From assembly GCA_025769875.1 (NCBI GenBank), contig JAGFNK010000102.1:1-64000 (forward strand): a stretch of 64,000 nucleotides of DNA. Reading direction: 5' to 3'. Shown piece by piece: positions 21,760 through 33,350 of the stretch (position 1 is its first letter; every line of letters begins with the position of its first letter). Origin of the DNA: Russula earlei (Eukaryota > Basidiomycota > Agaricomycetes > Russulales > Russulaceae). Under the pieces are notes generated by a model. It made no database searches, was not told the DNA's origin, and saw only the letters and a list, made by a program, of their open reading frames with translations. Position numbers and translations under genes: made by a program.

Positions 21760-21844
21760 CGTCGCGATTCCCTGACAGGGACAGGAGCATCCCAGCTATG
21801 GCAGGCAATTCAGCCAACCTGTCAGGGGTCCTGTTTGGGGTCGG

Positions 21845-21881
21845 CACGTGAAGCTGCACGTGAACGGCACGTCATCACGTG
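21845..21881. promoter_or_regulatory. Three CACGTG E-box sites in 37 bp
   Basis: CACGTG occurs at 21845-21850, 21857-21862 and 21876-21881; the last is in the extended form TCACGTGA. This is the core bound by basic helix-loop-helix factors of the Cbf1/USF type. The cluster lies 44-80 bp before the gene at 21925 and is likely part of its promoter. Confidence 0.55.
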
Positions 21882-21924
21882 ATGGCGCGCGCGGTGCTTC
21901 AATCGTCGCCAAACTGAACTGGAT

Positions 21925-23596
21925 TTGAAACAAGACATGTCGCCGCCCTCTCTTGCAGGAAACGTACAAAACAGCAAATCTCAGCGTCAAGAACGCCTTA
22001 AATCTCGCTTTCGTGACCGTGGGGGGTGTGTTTGTCTCATTGCGCGTTCCAGGATGTCCAACATGTTGATCACCTTCAAATTAGCATCTTCGTGCCGTCA
22101 AAGGAGAATACGCTCGTCGATATCTTGCTCGCTCGCGGCATCAATGGGGAATCTCCCACCAAAAAACGCTCTTCGCGCAAGTCAACCCTCGGGCCCTCGT
22201 CAAATGTGCATAAAACCAGGAAGCCGACTAAGATCCCGCGTACAGGCGCCCGAAAACTTGCTGCACGTAAATCCACCGCCAATCCAAGCAAACTGGACGA
22301 AAACTATCCACCTTCTGCGAAGAATTACCCACCGAACAGCTCAAGGTTACGAGATAGGACTGATGGTGCGTGGTTATGGCAGACCGCAGGCGTGTGGATA
22401 ATCTCATCTTGCGCCTTATGCCCTCCGTCGCTCTACGATCTCGATGTAGACACAAATGCTGCACGGTCCTTACGCCGCCGCCCTTCTGCCCAACGATTGC
22501 CCTTTGCTGATCAGCTCTCCAACGCCAGTGCGTTCTAATCAATCGTTCCGATTTGAATACACATGTACGACTCGTCCTTTGCCTTCCCCCACAGTCAACT
22601 CCACAAAGGATCAGTCCCTCTCGGACTCACGCTCAACTTCGGAGAAATTTGCCAGAACGGTCAAGTCTCCTCTGGAAGGAGCAGGAGATTTTGTGGCACC
22701 ACAGAGCAACCGGGCGACTGAAGGCAGACTGGACAAAATTAGACCCTTCGTGGTGCACGAGTTGGACGAAAATGTGTCTGATGGATCAGATGTGCCTCTC
22801 GCGACGAAGCACGCGAAACGTGTTCGCGCCCTCGCAAGAGCGCGCACTAAGCTCCTTGACGGCCAGAAAGACGCGCCGCGATCGCAGAAGAAACGCAGGT
22901 CTAAAGCCGCACAGCGGGGTGTAGAACCGGAAACCGTACTCCGTACAGCCGGCCATCCCAAAGTTGTACCGGACGCCGAAACACCTCTACTACCGATGAA
23001 TGGAGATGACTCGGGCCATGGGAGAAATAGGCAGGTGCTGCAAGAGAAGAATGCGTCTACTGATGCTCTGCGTAAGCGCAAGCAGCGCGTAAAAGCTTCG
23101 GTGAATGCAACCGTCGACGGTGAAAATGAGGATGAGGACGCACGAGAGCCACCGAGGAAGAAGAGCCGGCGTGCGGATCCTGCGGCCAAGTACGCCATCC
23201 ATTTCCGATCTTTCCTGTGTGTTCGGCTCATATCGTCCCTGTGTTCTTAGCCGTCGTAGGAAAGAGAACAGAGATATGAGTAGATCTGCGCGCGAGGCAG
23301 CCACGGTAAGGATAGATCAGGTGCGTATATTTTCTGATTTAGATGAAAACGCGTAGGTTCTGAGATCGGTTTTTCTCCTTCCGTAGCCTTTGCCTTCTCC
23401 TGTGAAGCAACCAGCAGCACGCCCAAAACGAATATCGAAGGTGAAGCCACCGTCTCGTGCTCGTGCCACTCAAATGCCTCGCACCCGTGGTTTGCCGCCA
23501 GACGTCCTCCGACGCATCAAAGAAAACGCACGGACTGGTCCGGCACTAGATGACAATGACGATGACGATCCTATTGATTTTCTTCGATCGTCATAG
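21925..23596 (+). CDS. Unknown basic, largely disordered protein with KEN motifs
   Basis: Six exons join in frame: 21925-22025, 22085-22365, 22450-22527, 22595-23189, 23260-23320, 23387-23596, giving about 440 aa. An in-frame ATG at 21937 is an alternative start. The most conserved-looking part is near residues 30-55 (SRFRDRGGIFVPSKENTLVD, then ILLARGINGESP). The rest is rich in K, R, S and P with probable nuclear localisation runs (EPPRKKSRRADP) and an acidic C-terminus (DDNDDDDPIDFLRSS). Two KEN tripeptides (SKENT near the start, KKENR in exon 5) resemble APC/C degrons. I do not recognise the family. It converges with the PP28 gene. Confidence 0.72.
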
Positions 23597-23831
23597 ATCA
23601 AGGTTTTGAGCTCTGATATTGGTTATTCAATCTGTACTTGACCGCAAGTAAGCAATCTTTCATTGGTCGATATGTTGTATCACAACAACAACCGTCTGTC
23701 TTGTAACAACATCTGTTCATTGCTTTCTACCCTTCACCAAAGCAACATCACGGAGTTGCCGATGCTAAAACCAAGTTGTACAATTACTCGAGCTGGAACC
23801 AAACACACGCAATACTCTACAACGCGCCATT

Positions 23832-24878
23832 CTAACGCTTAGAAGATTGTGGCGCGACCCTGGCGGCCTCCAATGCCTTGGCTTTCTCTACGACAACCGG
23901 GATCAACACCGATGAGGTGAGCATCACCAGAGTACGAGACCTCACCTTCGGCCTCGGCTTTCCTCTTAGCAGCCGCAGCCTCGCGCTCAGCGCGGATCTT
24001 CGCAAGGCGGGAAAGGTCGGCTCTAGCTTGGTCAGTCTTTCCCTGGACATGGAGCTAGCGAGCAATGTGCGAAAACATGCGAGGGCGACGTGTGTGAGGA
24101 ACCGACGACAGCGGCAGTCAACGAGCGGGTTACCTTCCAATAACGGTCTTGGGCCTCCTTCTTCTCCTTCTGCTCCCTATATGCAAAATTAGAGGAAGGG
24201 CGTCGTGAGAGTGACCGAGGCGAGCGAGGGACGTTCGCGCACGCACCGTTCTCTGCGCGTCAGCTCGGGCGGCGCGCTCAGATCCGAGATGTTCAGCTTC
24301 TTCGTGACGTGGTTCGGGTTGGAGAACAGATCGTCCCCGTCCCCGCCCCCGTCGTCCTTACTCTGCTTGTCCTCTTCGGCCCGTTTCGCCTTGTCGGAGG
24401 CCGCCCGTTGCTTGAGCTCCCTGCGCTCGGGGCGCGAAAGTCCGGTTGCATCTGGCGCGTCCCCATCCTCTTCTTCCTCTTCCTCGCTTTCTTCCTCTTC
24501 TTCTTCCTTTTCCTTTGAATCATCGTCCTGGGCGTAACGACGGGAGCTGCGGGGGGGAAGGGTTTGTTCTTCGTGGGTGGGGAAAAGGATAAAACGAAGG
24601 CCGACGATGCGCACCGTCTGGGCTTATCCATGCTTACGGCCGTGCCATTCTCAGTCTAGTTCGAACTGGTGACTAGACAATACGATCGCATGCTGAGAGA
24701 TGTTTCATGGAGCCGCAGGGGTAAACCGACCTGAAATGTCTTCCACCGCCGCGCTTGATCTTGTTGAGCTTGTCTTGAAAAGCAAGCGCGGTAAATGATT
24801 TTTTTTAAAACTGAAAGGGTAGAATGTACCCGGATCATTGGACGTCTTGGAGGCCTTGGAGGCCTTGGCCTTGGCCAT
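23832..24878 (-). CDS. PDAP1: PP28/PDAP1-family phosphoprotein (28-kDa heat- and acid-stable phosphoprotein)
   Basis: A minus-strand gene starting at ATG 24878 (MAKAKASKASKTSNDP). The spliced frames then give DKLNKIKRGGGRHF, an acidic block (SRRYAQDDDSKEKEEEEEES onward), the conserved NPNHVTKKLNISDLSAPPEL and TRRER, then EQKEKEAQDRYWK, KTDQARADLSRLAKIRAERE, and a terminal KAKALEAARVAPQSSKR. Order, acidic run and the QARADLxRLAxIRxxRE end match the PP28 domain family (casein kinase II substrates). Its molecular role is poorly known; mammalian PDAP1 is linked to growth-factor signalling and stress responses. About five exons; start and end are well supported. It is divergent from NDUFA6 with 145 bp between the two ATGs. 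Confidence 0.85.
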
Positions 24879-25023
24879 CTTTGAAGAGTGTACAATCACT
24901 CGCAGTCGTAGTCAGCGACGACCTTTTTCAGTTATCTTTATTTATTTATTTACTTACTTTTTTTATGTTGGGTATAAAAATAAAAATAAAAGTTTCTTCT
25001 CTTCATCGACTCTGACTGAATAA

Positions 25024-25581
25024 ATGACGACTATACCAACGCGCCTCGCTCGCGCGGCAACGGTATCGACAAGTTCCGTGCACCAACGTAGGCGTGTGCT
25101 CGACCTATACCGCGAATGGATGCGCGGGGTACGTTCACCCTCTTCAGCGCTTGCTTTCCTTCCGTCTCCTACATCTCATCGTCGTCCCTGCTCGCAACGA
25201 CGCCGTAGACACCCGAAATCTGTGCACTGTACTGCCTTGACGTCCCACCGTCCGCGGTGCGCGCCGTCATCCGGCAGCGCTTCGAGAAAAACCGCTACGT
25301 GTCCGACCCGAAGGTGATCGACGTCTTGATCCACAAGAGTCGGCAGGAATATCAGGAGGCGGTGAACTTTTGGAAGCAGGAACCTCATGTGCTCGGTCCC
25401 TTTCTGAACAACAGGGATCGGCCCCACAGGACGTTTTTGCAAAAGTTCTTTGAAGGTGGGTCCATCGTAACCCCCACCCGTTCCACGTCCTTGGTCCCAC
25501 CGCTGACCCCCCTTGTGTCCCGTCTGTTTTGGCTCAGGGAGGGATGAGGACGCCGTTCTACCCGCATCACCCAATGTGTAA
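25024..25581 (+). CDS. NDUFA6: NADH:ubiquinone oxidoreductase (complex I) LYR subunit, NDUFA6/B14 type
   Basis: Three exons, 25024-25128, 25209-25455 and 25538-25581, give 131 aa. The LYR motif of the Complex1_LYR family is in VLDLYREWMRG (about residue 28), followed by EICALYCLDV, RQRFEKNRYVSDPKVIDVLI, and the C-terminal QEYQEAVNFWKQEPHV and FFEGRDEDAVL. Length and motif order fit NDUFA6 (LYRM6), an accessory subunit on the matrix arm of mitochondrial complex I that binds the acyl carrier protein. The basic, hydroxyl-rich N-terminus suits mitochondrial import. Exon lengths sum to a multiple of three and the splice sites are canonical. Confidence 0.93.
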
Positions 25582-26359
25582 TACCTTTCACATCTGTATA
25601 GACCTTTTTTCTAGACGCCAATGTGCGTTTACGTGTGGTGGATGCGGTTTACTAGTGATCATCTTTCCCCCCCCCCCCCCCTCTTTGTGCCATCTCTTGG
25701 AGAAGTGGAATCTACGAGTCGCAGAGGGTCGCGCCGGACAGGAGTACAGCAAGTCGGTATATCTAATGGTAAGTTTTGTAACACCTGTTCACCCACAGGA
25801 TGAGTTTTTGCCGCCCCAGTCTTAGCTCTGCGCTTTGATGAATGGCACTTAGCATACAGCCAAACATTATATGCGTTTCTGACCTTTTCGCTCCCGTTCG
25901 AGACCGTTGGACTCCGATGCTGACTACCCCTTCCCCAGGCCTGACCCCGTCGCTGTGTAGTTGAGCCAACCACGCTGGCGTAAATGACCATCGAGCCTAC
26001 TGGCCATCTCTCTTGGTGATACACCAGACTGTCGGCCTCGACGTCCCTCCAGATCTTTGGTGTGCTGATGCGTAGTTTAACCAGTTAGTTATTGTCCTCG
26101 GTCCTCGGCATGTATAATACCCCCATTGTGGTGAATTTATTGGTTGTGGCAACTGGTCACCTAACCTGTGACGCCCATGTTGGCCGTCCATTGGACCTCG
26201 TAGCTCAATTACTAACCGTCACCGTCTGATACAGGTTGAGCAGTTTTACGCTCTTTTATCCAGCTGGGGGACCCTTTCGATTATTTAAACGTCCCGCGCT
26301 TGTTTAACAACAACAACGGGCCCCCTTGCTCGGTTGCATTTTGACATCCCAGCCTCGTC
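25582..26359. other. Intergenic stretch before SET2
   Basis: No gene is seen. It contains a run of 14 C at about 25669-25682 and a TATA-like ATTATTTAAA at about 26280, some 80 bp before the SET2 ATG. Confidence 0.5.
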
Positions 26360-29300
26360 ATGTCCAAGTTTCGTTCTATGGCTCTCAAAGTCGAGGACGG
26401 TAACCCCTCACCCTTTGCATCTACATCGTCCATCACCTTGGAGGTTCATCCCTCGCCGTCGCCATCCAAGCGGTGCCCTTCGACCGACTTGATCAAATTA
26501 CAGAATCGCCCCGTCACCCCGGATGAGATAAAACCATACCCAGTCCCTCCAGACGACGTCACGATGGAAGACGAGGATGAAATATCAAAAGATATGGACG
26601 ATTCCCCACATACTGAAGACCCTCTCCCCACAAAGTCTGAGCCCAGCCCCTCAACGTCACACTCGACCTCACCAAAGCCTGAGTCCACACCACCCGCACA
26701 GAGAAAGCCCCTAAAGAAGGGCCCTCAACTCATCGGTCATCTGCCAAATGCGAGGGAGGAGGCCATGAGAAACTTCATCGAGATACAAGAAAACCAATAT
26801 CAATATTCGACACTAGGGCGGAGTAGAGAGGCGCTGGAGAGCATGACGTGCGAGTGTCCACCGAATGGATTCGGTGAGTCTTTCACATTTCAAGCACCAT
26901 GGGGGGCTAGGGGCGATGTGTTGAGGGTTGTCCAGAGGATATTTGCGTAGACGATTGCATCAACCGCCTCACGCAGGTGGAGTGTCTTCCGGGGGATTGT
27001 AAAGGTGGCAGTTTTTGTATGAACCAGCGGTACGTGGCGACCCAGTGCAGGTCTTAGGCCTCTCTCCTGACCTTCAGCAAGGTTCCAACGACGGGAATAT
27101 GCGAGAATTGACATCGTCAAGACGGAGAAGAAGGGGTTCGGCCTTCGGGCGACGGAGGATATGCCAAAGTGCGTTACGCTAAACGCATATATCTCGTTGC
27201 GCCCCTGACACGGCGCAGGGATGCCTTCATATACGAATACGTCGGCGATGTCGTTTCGAATCCGACATTCATCAAGCGGATGCGGGAATATGCAGAAGAG
27301 GGCATCGAGCATTTCTACTTTATGATGCTACAGAAGGACGAGGTGAGTGAAAACGCGTTTTTTACCTCGTCCCTTCTCGCATGCAAACCGGGTCTCTCTG
27401 CGCGTTGCAGTTCATCGACGCAACAAAACGCGGTGGGATGGGCCGCTTCGCAAATCACTCTTGCGATCCCAACTGCTACGTTGCCAAATGGACGATCGGG
27501 CAGCACATTCGGATGGGCATTTTCTCGAATCGCTCGATCAAGAAAGACGAGGAGCTGACGTTCAACTACAACGTCGATCGTTATGGGTAAGAGCATTCTA
27601 TCGGTGGCTGTTTTGGAGGCTGACAGAGCCACAGTCATGAAGCACAGCCATGTTATTGCGGAGAGGACAAGTGTGTTGGTTTTATTGGTGGGAAGACACA
27701 AACGGATATAGCTGGAATGGACGACCTTTATCTTGATGGTACGGACATATTCTATCTCTGTGTGCCCTTTTTCGAACGCATGCCACAGCACTTGGTATTG
27801 CGGAAGAGGTCGACAGGCTCGGCCTCAAGGGGAGTAAGAAGAAGAAGAGCAAGAAATTAGACGAGGACTGGATGGTAACCGTCTCGGCCAATTCCCTTTC
27901 GTGTGCAAGCATTGAAAAGACGCCCTTTACAGCCAATACTCAAGCCTTTGGCTCTCAAGGAGGTACCGAAGGTCATTCAGGCCATGCGGCAAACCCAGAG
28001 CCGCAAGGTCCTTGTCAAGTTGCTCACTCGAATAAGGGTTGGTCTCTTAGTTCAGTTCGCCAGGGATTTCATGAACACCCCTCTTCCCCCCCGTAGATGT
28101 CTGAAGACCAATCAGCTCTTCGTCAAATGATGCGATTACGAGGGTTTAGTCTCATGACGAACATTATGGATGACTACGAGAAGGATCTCGAAATCCTCAT
28201 GCTCGTACGTCCTTTAACTATAGGCGACGATTGACACCAAACTGAGGAATCTATAGGCCATAGATTGCATGAGTGCATGGCCGTTAATTTCACGCAACAA
28301 GGTCGAGGACTCCAAAGTGAGCGTACCTGTCCAGAGATGCACGGAGTCGGAGAACATTGTGCTTCAGAAGGCTGCCCAAGCCGTGAGCGCCGTTTCTCCT
28401 AGTTTGTCCCTGGTTGAGCTGACGTTGAGCGCTAGCTTCTTGACCAATGGAGCGTTCTGGAGACTGCCTACCGAATACCGAAGCGCCTGAAGGGTGTAAG
28501 TCCCGTGTGATTCCCATCTCTTCTTTGATATGCTAAGCCCAACTCAGGACAATGCGGATGAGGAGCCAAGTCACGAGTGGGCGTCACTTCCGTCGCCACC
28601 GCTTGAAGACCGCCTGCCCAAGCGTTCAAGGTTGGATGATCTCGTCGAGGCTGAGTGTGCCATCAAGCCTCTGGGCTTTACGCCCGCAAGACAATTCAAT
28701 TCTCATCGTGGGGTCGCTCCGCCCGATCAGAGTCTCCTCCGCACGCTGGAAGTTGACCGCGCGCGCCTCGCGCGCCTCGAGCGCATAAAGGCCGAGACGG
28801 CCGCGATCATCGCTGCGGCGGCGGCTGCGCAGAGAGCGGCGGAAGAGCGCGCTCTCGTCGAGGCCACCACGGCTTCTCAAGAACACACCAAACAGGAGGA
28901 GCGTAAGGCAGAGCGCGAGCGGCGGCGGAAGGAGCGCAAGGGACGCGACGATACGCGGCATCACCGCGAGGACAATCGTGAGAGGCAGTTGCTGAAACTC
29001 GTCGGAGCCGTAGTCGTCAAGACCATGTCGAAGTATCGGACGCGAATGGACGTCGACACGTTCAAGAAGCACGCGAAAGAGGTGCGTGTTCTCTTCCCCG
29101 GAAGTTCCCCCCCCCCCTCCCTTTTTTTTTCTGGTGGTTTTCGTATTTTGGCTTCGCTCATGCGGCTGAGATAATTTTTTTTTTTTTTTTTTTACAGCTC
29201 ACGCACATCATCGCAGAGAAGGAGAAAAGGTCGTCGAGCTACAAGGAGAACAAGCTCGACGGGCTCTCGGACGAAAAGAAGGCAAAGATCAAGACGTTCG

Positions 29301-29767
29301 CGCGGGAATACATCCAGAAGGTCCTGCACAGGCTCGAGAAGCGCAGGCGTCTTCCCCTTCCACCCGGACCCGGCTCGGAACGCCCCGGCTCCTCCGCCCC
29401 TTCTTCCGCGACGCCGCAAGAGCGGAACGGGGCGGGCGACGACGACGACGAAGGCGGCGAGGAGGTCGAGGGGTTGGAGATGAGCGTGGAAGAGGCGATG
29501 GATTTCAGCGCGGACGAGGACGACGCAGATGCAGATGACGTCGACGAGGACGACGAGCCGACGCCCGTCGAGCCCGCCGAGTCGGACACCAGCACCGCCG
29601 TGGCATCGGCCCCCGTGGACCCACGCTTGCGCGCGCGCGGGGCTGCAGCCGCGGTTCCCGCCGCATCCTTCGAGGCTGTATCAGCAGATGCCAAGGGGAA
29701 AGGGTGGGATCTGCTCGGGCCGTCATTGGAATCTGGTGCTGCTGCTGCCGCCGCCGCCGCATCATAG
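26360..29767 (+). CDS. SET2: Histone H3 lysine-36 methyltransferase Set2
   Basis: About ten exons give a protein of roughly 900 aa. An S/P-rich N-terminal tail of about 160 residues is followed by the AWS cysteine cluster ([33 protein letters not shown]), then the SET core ([60 protein letters not shown]) with the NHSCDPN cofactor site. The post-SET cysteines follow ([14 protein letters not shown]). In the last third, [20 protein letters not shown] to [20 protein letters not shown] and [11 protein letters not shown] is the SRI domain that binds the phosphorylated RNA polymerase II tail. It methylates H3K36 during elongation. I do not see the WW domain often present in between. The intron ahead of LTHII ends in a long T run. 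The C-terminus is acidic and ends in an alanine run. Confidence 0.93.
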
Positions 29768-30059
29768 CGGCGGCGATGCTCGATTGCACGACTTTGACGG
29801 TACCTGACTTTGTTAACATCGGTTACTTATCTAATTTTTATAACTTTTTGATTTCACCTTGCGCCCGTTGGTTTGATCTTACGCTTGCCCCCGCTAGGCC
29901 TCAGAGATGGCGTCTTGGCCACCATTCCTGCGAATAGAGAGTCTCCTCGCCCTACAAGTAGACGATTGCTGTGGCGTGTCCGACGTCATCTCGTACAGTA
30001 CAGTAACATAACACTAAACAGAACACAGAGACAGCAAGGACCGCCGCCAGCCGCCACAC
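29768..30059. other. Short convergent spacer between SET2 and the PPR-like gene
   Basis: This holds the 3' ends of the two convergent genes. No further coding or structural signal is seen. Confidence 0.5.
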
Positions 30060-32462
30060 TCACATCTGGCCCCCAACGCTCCGATCGCGGCGGCGCCGCA
30101 TGGCGTCGACCCTGCGCATCGCCTCGCCAACGGCCGCCTCAGTAGGGACGTTCTCGACCCCCACCCATTCCTGCATCCAGCGCACGAGGCGGAGGTACTC
30201 AACGCTGCGCCCGCCACGTAGCCGCTCGAGCAGCGGCGCGCCGACGCTCACCTCGGCCCAGAACACGAGCGCGTACGCGAGCGTGCGCGTGCGCGGCGCG
30301 ATGCCCAGCGCGCGCATCCACGCCAGCGTCTGAGGGATCTCGCTGGCTGCGCGCGCGGCGCCGAGGAGGAGCACTGCGGCGCGGAAGGTGGCGTCGTCTG
30401 GCGCGAAGGAAGGGTAGGCAGCACGGGGATAGACGGAAAGGAGGGGTGGCGAACGGAGAAGAGGGTCGTCGTCGTCGTCGTCGTCGTCGTCGTGGCCGTC
30501 ATCATCGTGGGAGGTGGCTGCTGCTGTTCCGCAGCCGGATCACGTGAGGTAAGGTCTGCGATGGCCGTGCGTCGCGGACCGTCCTCGGCGCTTTCGGGTT
30601 CGGGTACGAGGAAACATCTGAGGTCACGCAACGGAGCGGTGGCGGGCGTTTCGCCAGACGCGCGTACGGCGCGGGCTGGCGCACGCACGTTTGCGAGCGC
30701 TGGCCACCCGGCCAACAGAGCGCTGCGAAATATTCTGTGCGCGCGGCGCCAGGCACGCTCGTTTCCCCACATGTCGCCCTCATCGACGGCGAGGGATGCT
30801 TTGAGCGTTTCGTAGCTTCTGCGACGCGCGCGATCGAGTGACTCCGCGCCCAACTGCGGTTCCACCGTCACCTCGGGAGTACTAAATGGTAAACGGAACC
30901 GGAAGTCGAACCCGAGCTCTTGCATGGCGCCCGCAAAGCTCTCGCCATTGAGGGTCGCGTGTCGTGCAGCGTCGAGCATGGCGGTAAATGCGAGCGCGTC
31001 CGGGGTAGCGTCGTACAAAATGCCCATGTGCTCCCACAGTCGCAACGCAGCGCTAGGATTAGTCATACTCAGTACGCGCATGAAGCGTACCACTGCGGAC
31101 GCAGGTACCGTCGACCTCCCAACGGTGAGAGAGGGGGAGGGGGAATGCTTTGAGGTACGGTGTGCCATGGGCCTATAAGTGACACTTTCAATTAGGGCGA
31201 GTGCACGTTCAGAGTTCCCCGCACGGGTCAACACCTCCACGCCGATGTTAAGAGCGACGGGGTCGAGGCGGAGCTTGCGTGTGCCATGCTCGCGGTAGCG
31301 CTCCCAAACCTCTAGCGCAAGAGCATGTGCGCGCTTCTGAAGAAGACCGTGGAGGACTATGGTGTATGAAAGGGTGGTGTGAGTGCGGAAGGGGAAACGT
31401 TGGCGCGTGGGACCAGTCAAAAAAGGCGACGAGGCTCTCCGGAGAGAAGGACCGTGTACGCGAAAGGCTGAGGAGACGCGCCGCCCATGCCGCTGCACTA
31501 GTGTTTTGCTTGCCAGAAAAACGGGGGGATAGGCCCGTCTTTAAAAATTGCGACCATTCGGCATCTGCATTGAACTTTGATCGCTGTGAATTCTCATGTA
31601 CGAGGTGGGCGAGATATTCGACGGTGGCTGATGGTACGATTTGATCTGTGTCACGAGGTCTAGTCTGGGTGCTTAGATGGGATGGCTCCTCGCGCCTCTG
31701 GTCTAGACGATGAATGGCACGGACGTAGGCTATGGCATCATCCACAGAGTTATGGTGGGTGAAGATGCGGAGAAGGGATTCCAGATGGGTGCGGTCTGGT
31801 ACAATCTTGTCGCGGATGATACGTTGACGGATTTCCTCGGTGAGTTCCATTGTGATGTAACGATTCTGGAGAAGAACGCGATATGTCTTCCTGGAGAGGG
31901 AGAGCTCGCGCTCTTTCATGGTTTTGAGAAGAAGGACTACGAGGCGGGCCAAGTAAAGACCATCGGATCGGGGGTGGGTGTAAAGTGTCAATGCTCGCAA
32001 AAGTTGGTTGAAATGCGAGTGTTGATGGAGTGGGAGCCCGATAAAAAGGTTTACGACGCGGTCTAGTTCTGGAAGGGCTCTATATGTAGCCAAGAGGTGT
32101 ACGACGAGGATGAGAACGGATGGACGGAGGGGGGAAGGGACATGAGGCAGATTGGTGATGATGAGATGGGAAGCCTTTGTTGCATCTGCTGGTGACCGGA
32201 CTTTGGAGCAAAGTGCAACGAGTAGCCATGTTGGTGGGGGATGTACGGTATCAAGTGCTGTGAGGAAATCTAGCTCGGCGAGTGCAGAATCGAGGGTGGG
32301 GAGAGAAGCGACAGATTTCCAGGGAGAAGAATACCTGGTCGTAGAATCGAGCCTCCTTATAGAGGTAAGGAGGTGGGAGATGCGATGTCGAAGGTGTGAT
32401 GTAGTACAGTAACCGCAACTGCCTGCTCTGATTCCGAGCAGCACCCGTTGGACCAAGATCAT
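30060..32462 (-). CDS. PPR-like mitochondrial helical-repeat protein with two frame breaks
   Basis: The minus-strand start is ATG 32462 (MILVQRVLLGIRAG), with a basic, hydroxyl-rich presequence that suits mitochondrial import. About 340 residues of helical-repeat character follow (HLLATYRALPELDRVVNLFI, KTYRVLLQNRY). The frame must change between about 31380 and 31470 to reach THTTLSYTIVLHGLLQKRAH and further helix pairs (VALNIGVEVLTRAGNSERAL, DALAFTAMLDAARHA). It must change back before about 30500 to reach FAPDDATFRAAVLLLGAARA and the end, GGQM, at 30060. The second break is next to a GTC/GAC microsatellite (30466-30492). Repeats fit the pentatricopeptide type, which binds organellar RNA, but the match is by eye. 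The breaks may be unseen short introns, assembly errors or real mutations. Confidence 0.65.
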
Positions 32463-32584
32463 TGACCGGACCGGACCGAACCGCGCTCTTTCACTTGTTT
32501 GTCCAACCAAACAGATACAAGCAAGCCACCCTTTTCAAAAAAAAACCCCCGAAATTGACCGCGCATTTATTTCTTGGCCTCTCC
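32463..32584. promoter_or_regulatory. 122-bp divergent promoter
   Basis: This is the whole space between the ATG of the PPR-like gene (minus) and the ATG of the SR protein (plus). It includes ACCGGACCGGACCG and an A-run at about 32539. Both genes must share it for start signals, so co-regulation is possible. Confidence 0.5.
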
Positions 32585-33306
32585 ATGCCACGCATTCTCT
32601 TCGTCAGTGGTTTTCATCCCACAACTCGCGCTCGCGATCTCGCTTTCGAGTTTGAACGGTGCCCTTTCTCCCCTCGTCATATTTTCCGTGCGATATTCTG
32701 AAACAGAATCCCAGGTACGGCCCCCTAATCCGCTGCGATGTCCCCGCGCCCCGGAACCCTTCTGCACATTCTAACCCGTACGTCCTTTTCGTTTTTTCCT
32801 TCCGGCTCCTCTTCTGCAGTGCCACGAGTCCCTCGTTCGCCGCACGCTCGCCCGTCGTCTCCGCACGTACACACGCTTGCACGCATGTTTTCATTTCGAT
32901 TTCGAGCGCCGTCGTCTTTCGCGCCATTCGATATCGCGTCGAATCCAAACGAAAAGCTCAACGTCCCTCGACTGTCGCAGTTACGCATTCGTTGAGTTTC
33001 GAAGCACCCGTGACGCTGAAGACGCCTATTACGACATGTCTGCACCATCCCGCCCTTTCTTTCCCTTTTCCACCTCTCATTTCCTGTTTTCTTTTCTAGG
33101 CACGGACGCATGTTCGAGGGATCGCGCCTAGGCATACAGGTGAGCACTCGGCTTTTCATTAAGAGCTTGTCGGGGCTTGACGTCTTTTTTTTCGTCAGTG
33201 GGCGAAGAACCCTCCTTCATCCGTGTGGCGAATCGATAGGCGCTCTTCTCCGCCACGTCGTGACCGCTCCCGAAGCCCCCGTCGCCGCAGCGGCCGGGAC
33301 CGTGAG

Positions 33307-33350
<44 letters not shown>

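Larger units (their letters stand above)
20093..21924. other. Intergenic stretch, upstream of two divergent genes
   Basis: Several short frames exist but none has recognisable features or convincing splice chains. A TATA-like TTTTTAAGAAG is at about 20777. Near the right end are a 22-bp palindrome and three CACGTG sites (listed separately). Confidence 0.5.

Noticed and set aside
26195..26230. tRNA-like GTAGCTCAATTACT
   Set aside because: No matching B-box or acceptor stem follows; no tRNA gene could be supported anywhere in the window.
29239..29694. Serine/alanine-rich minus-strand frame opposite the SET2 3' end
   Set aside because: Antisense shadow of the acidic SET2 C-terminus; the plus strand has the SRI domain and the stop.
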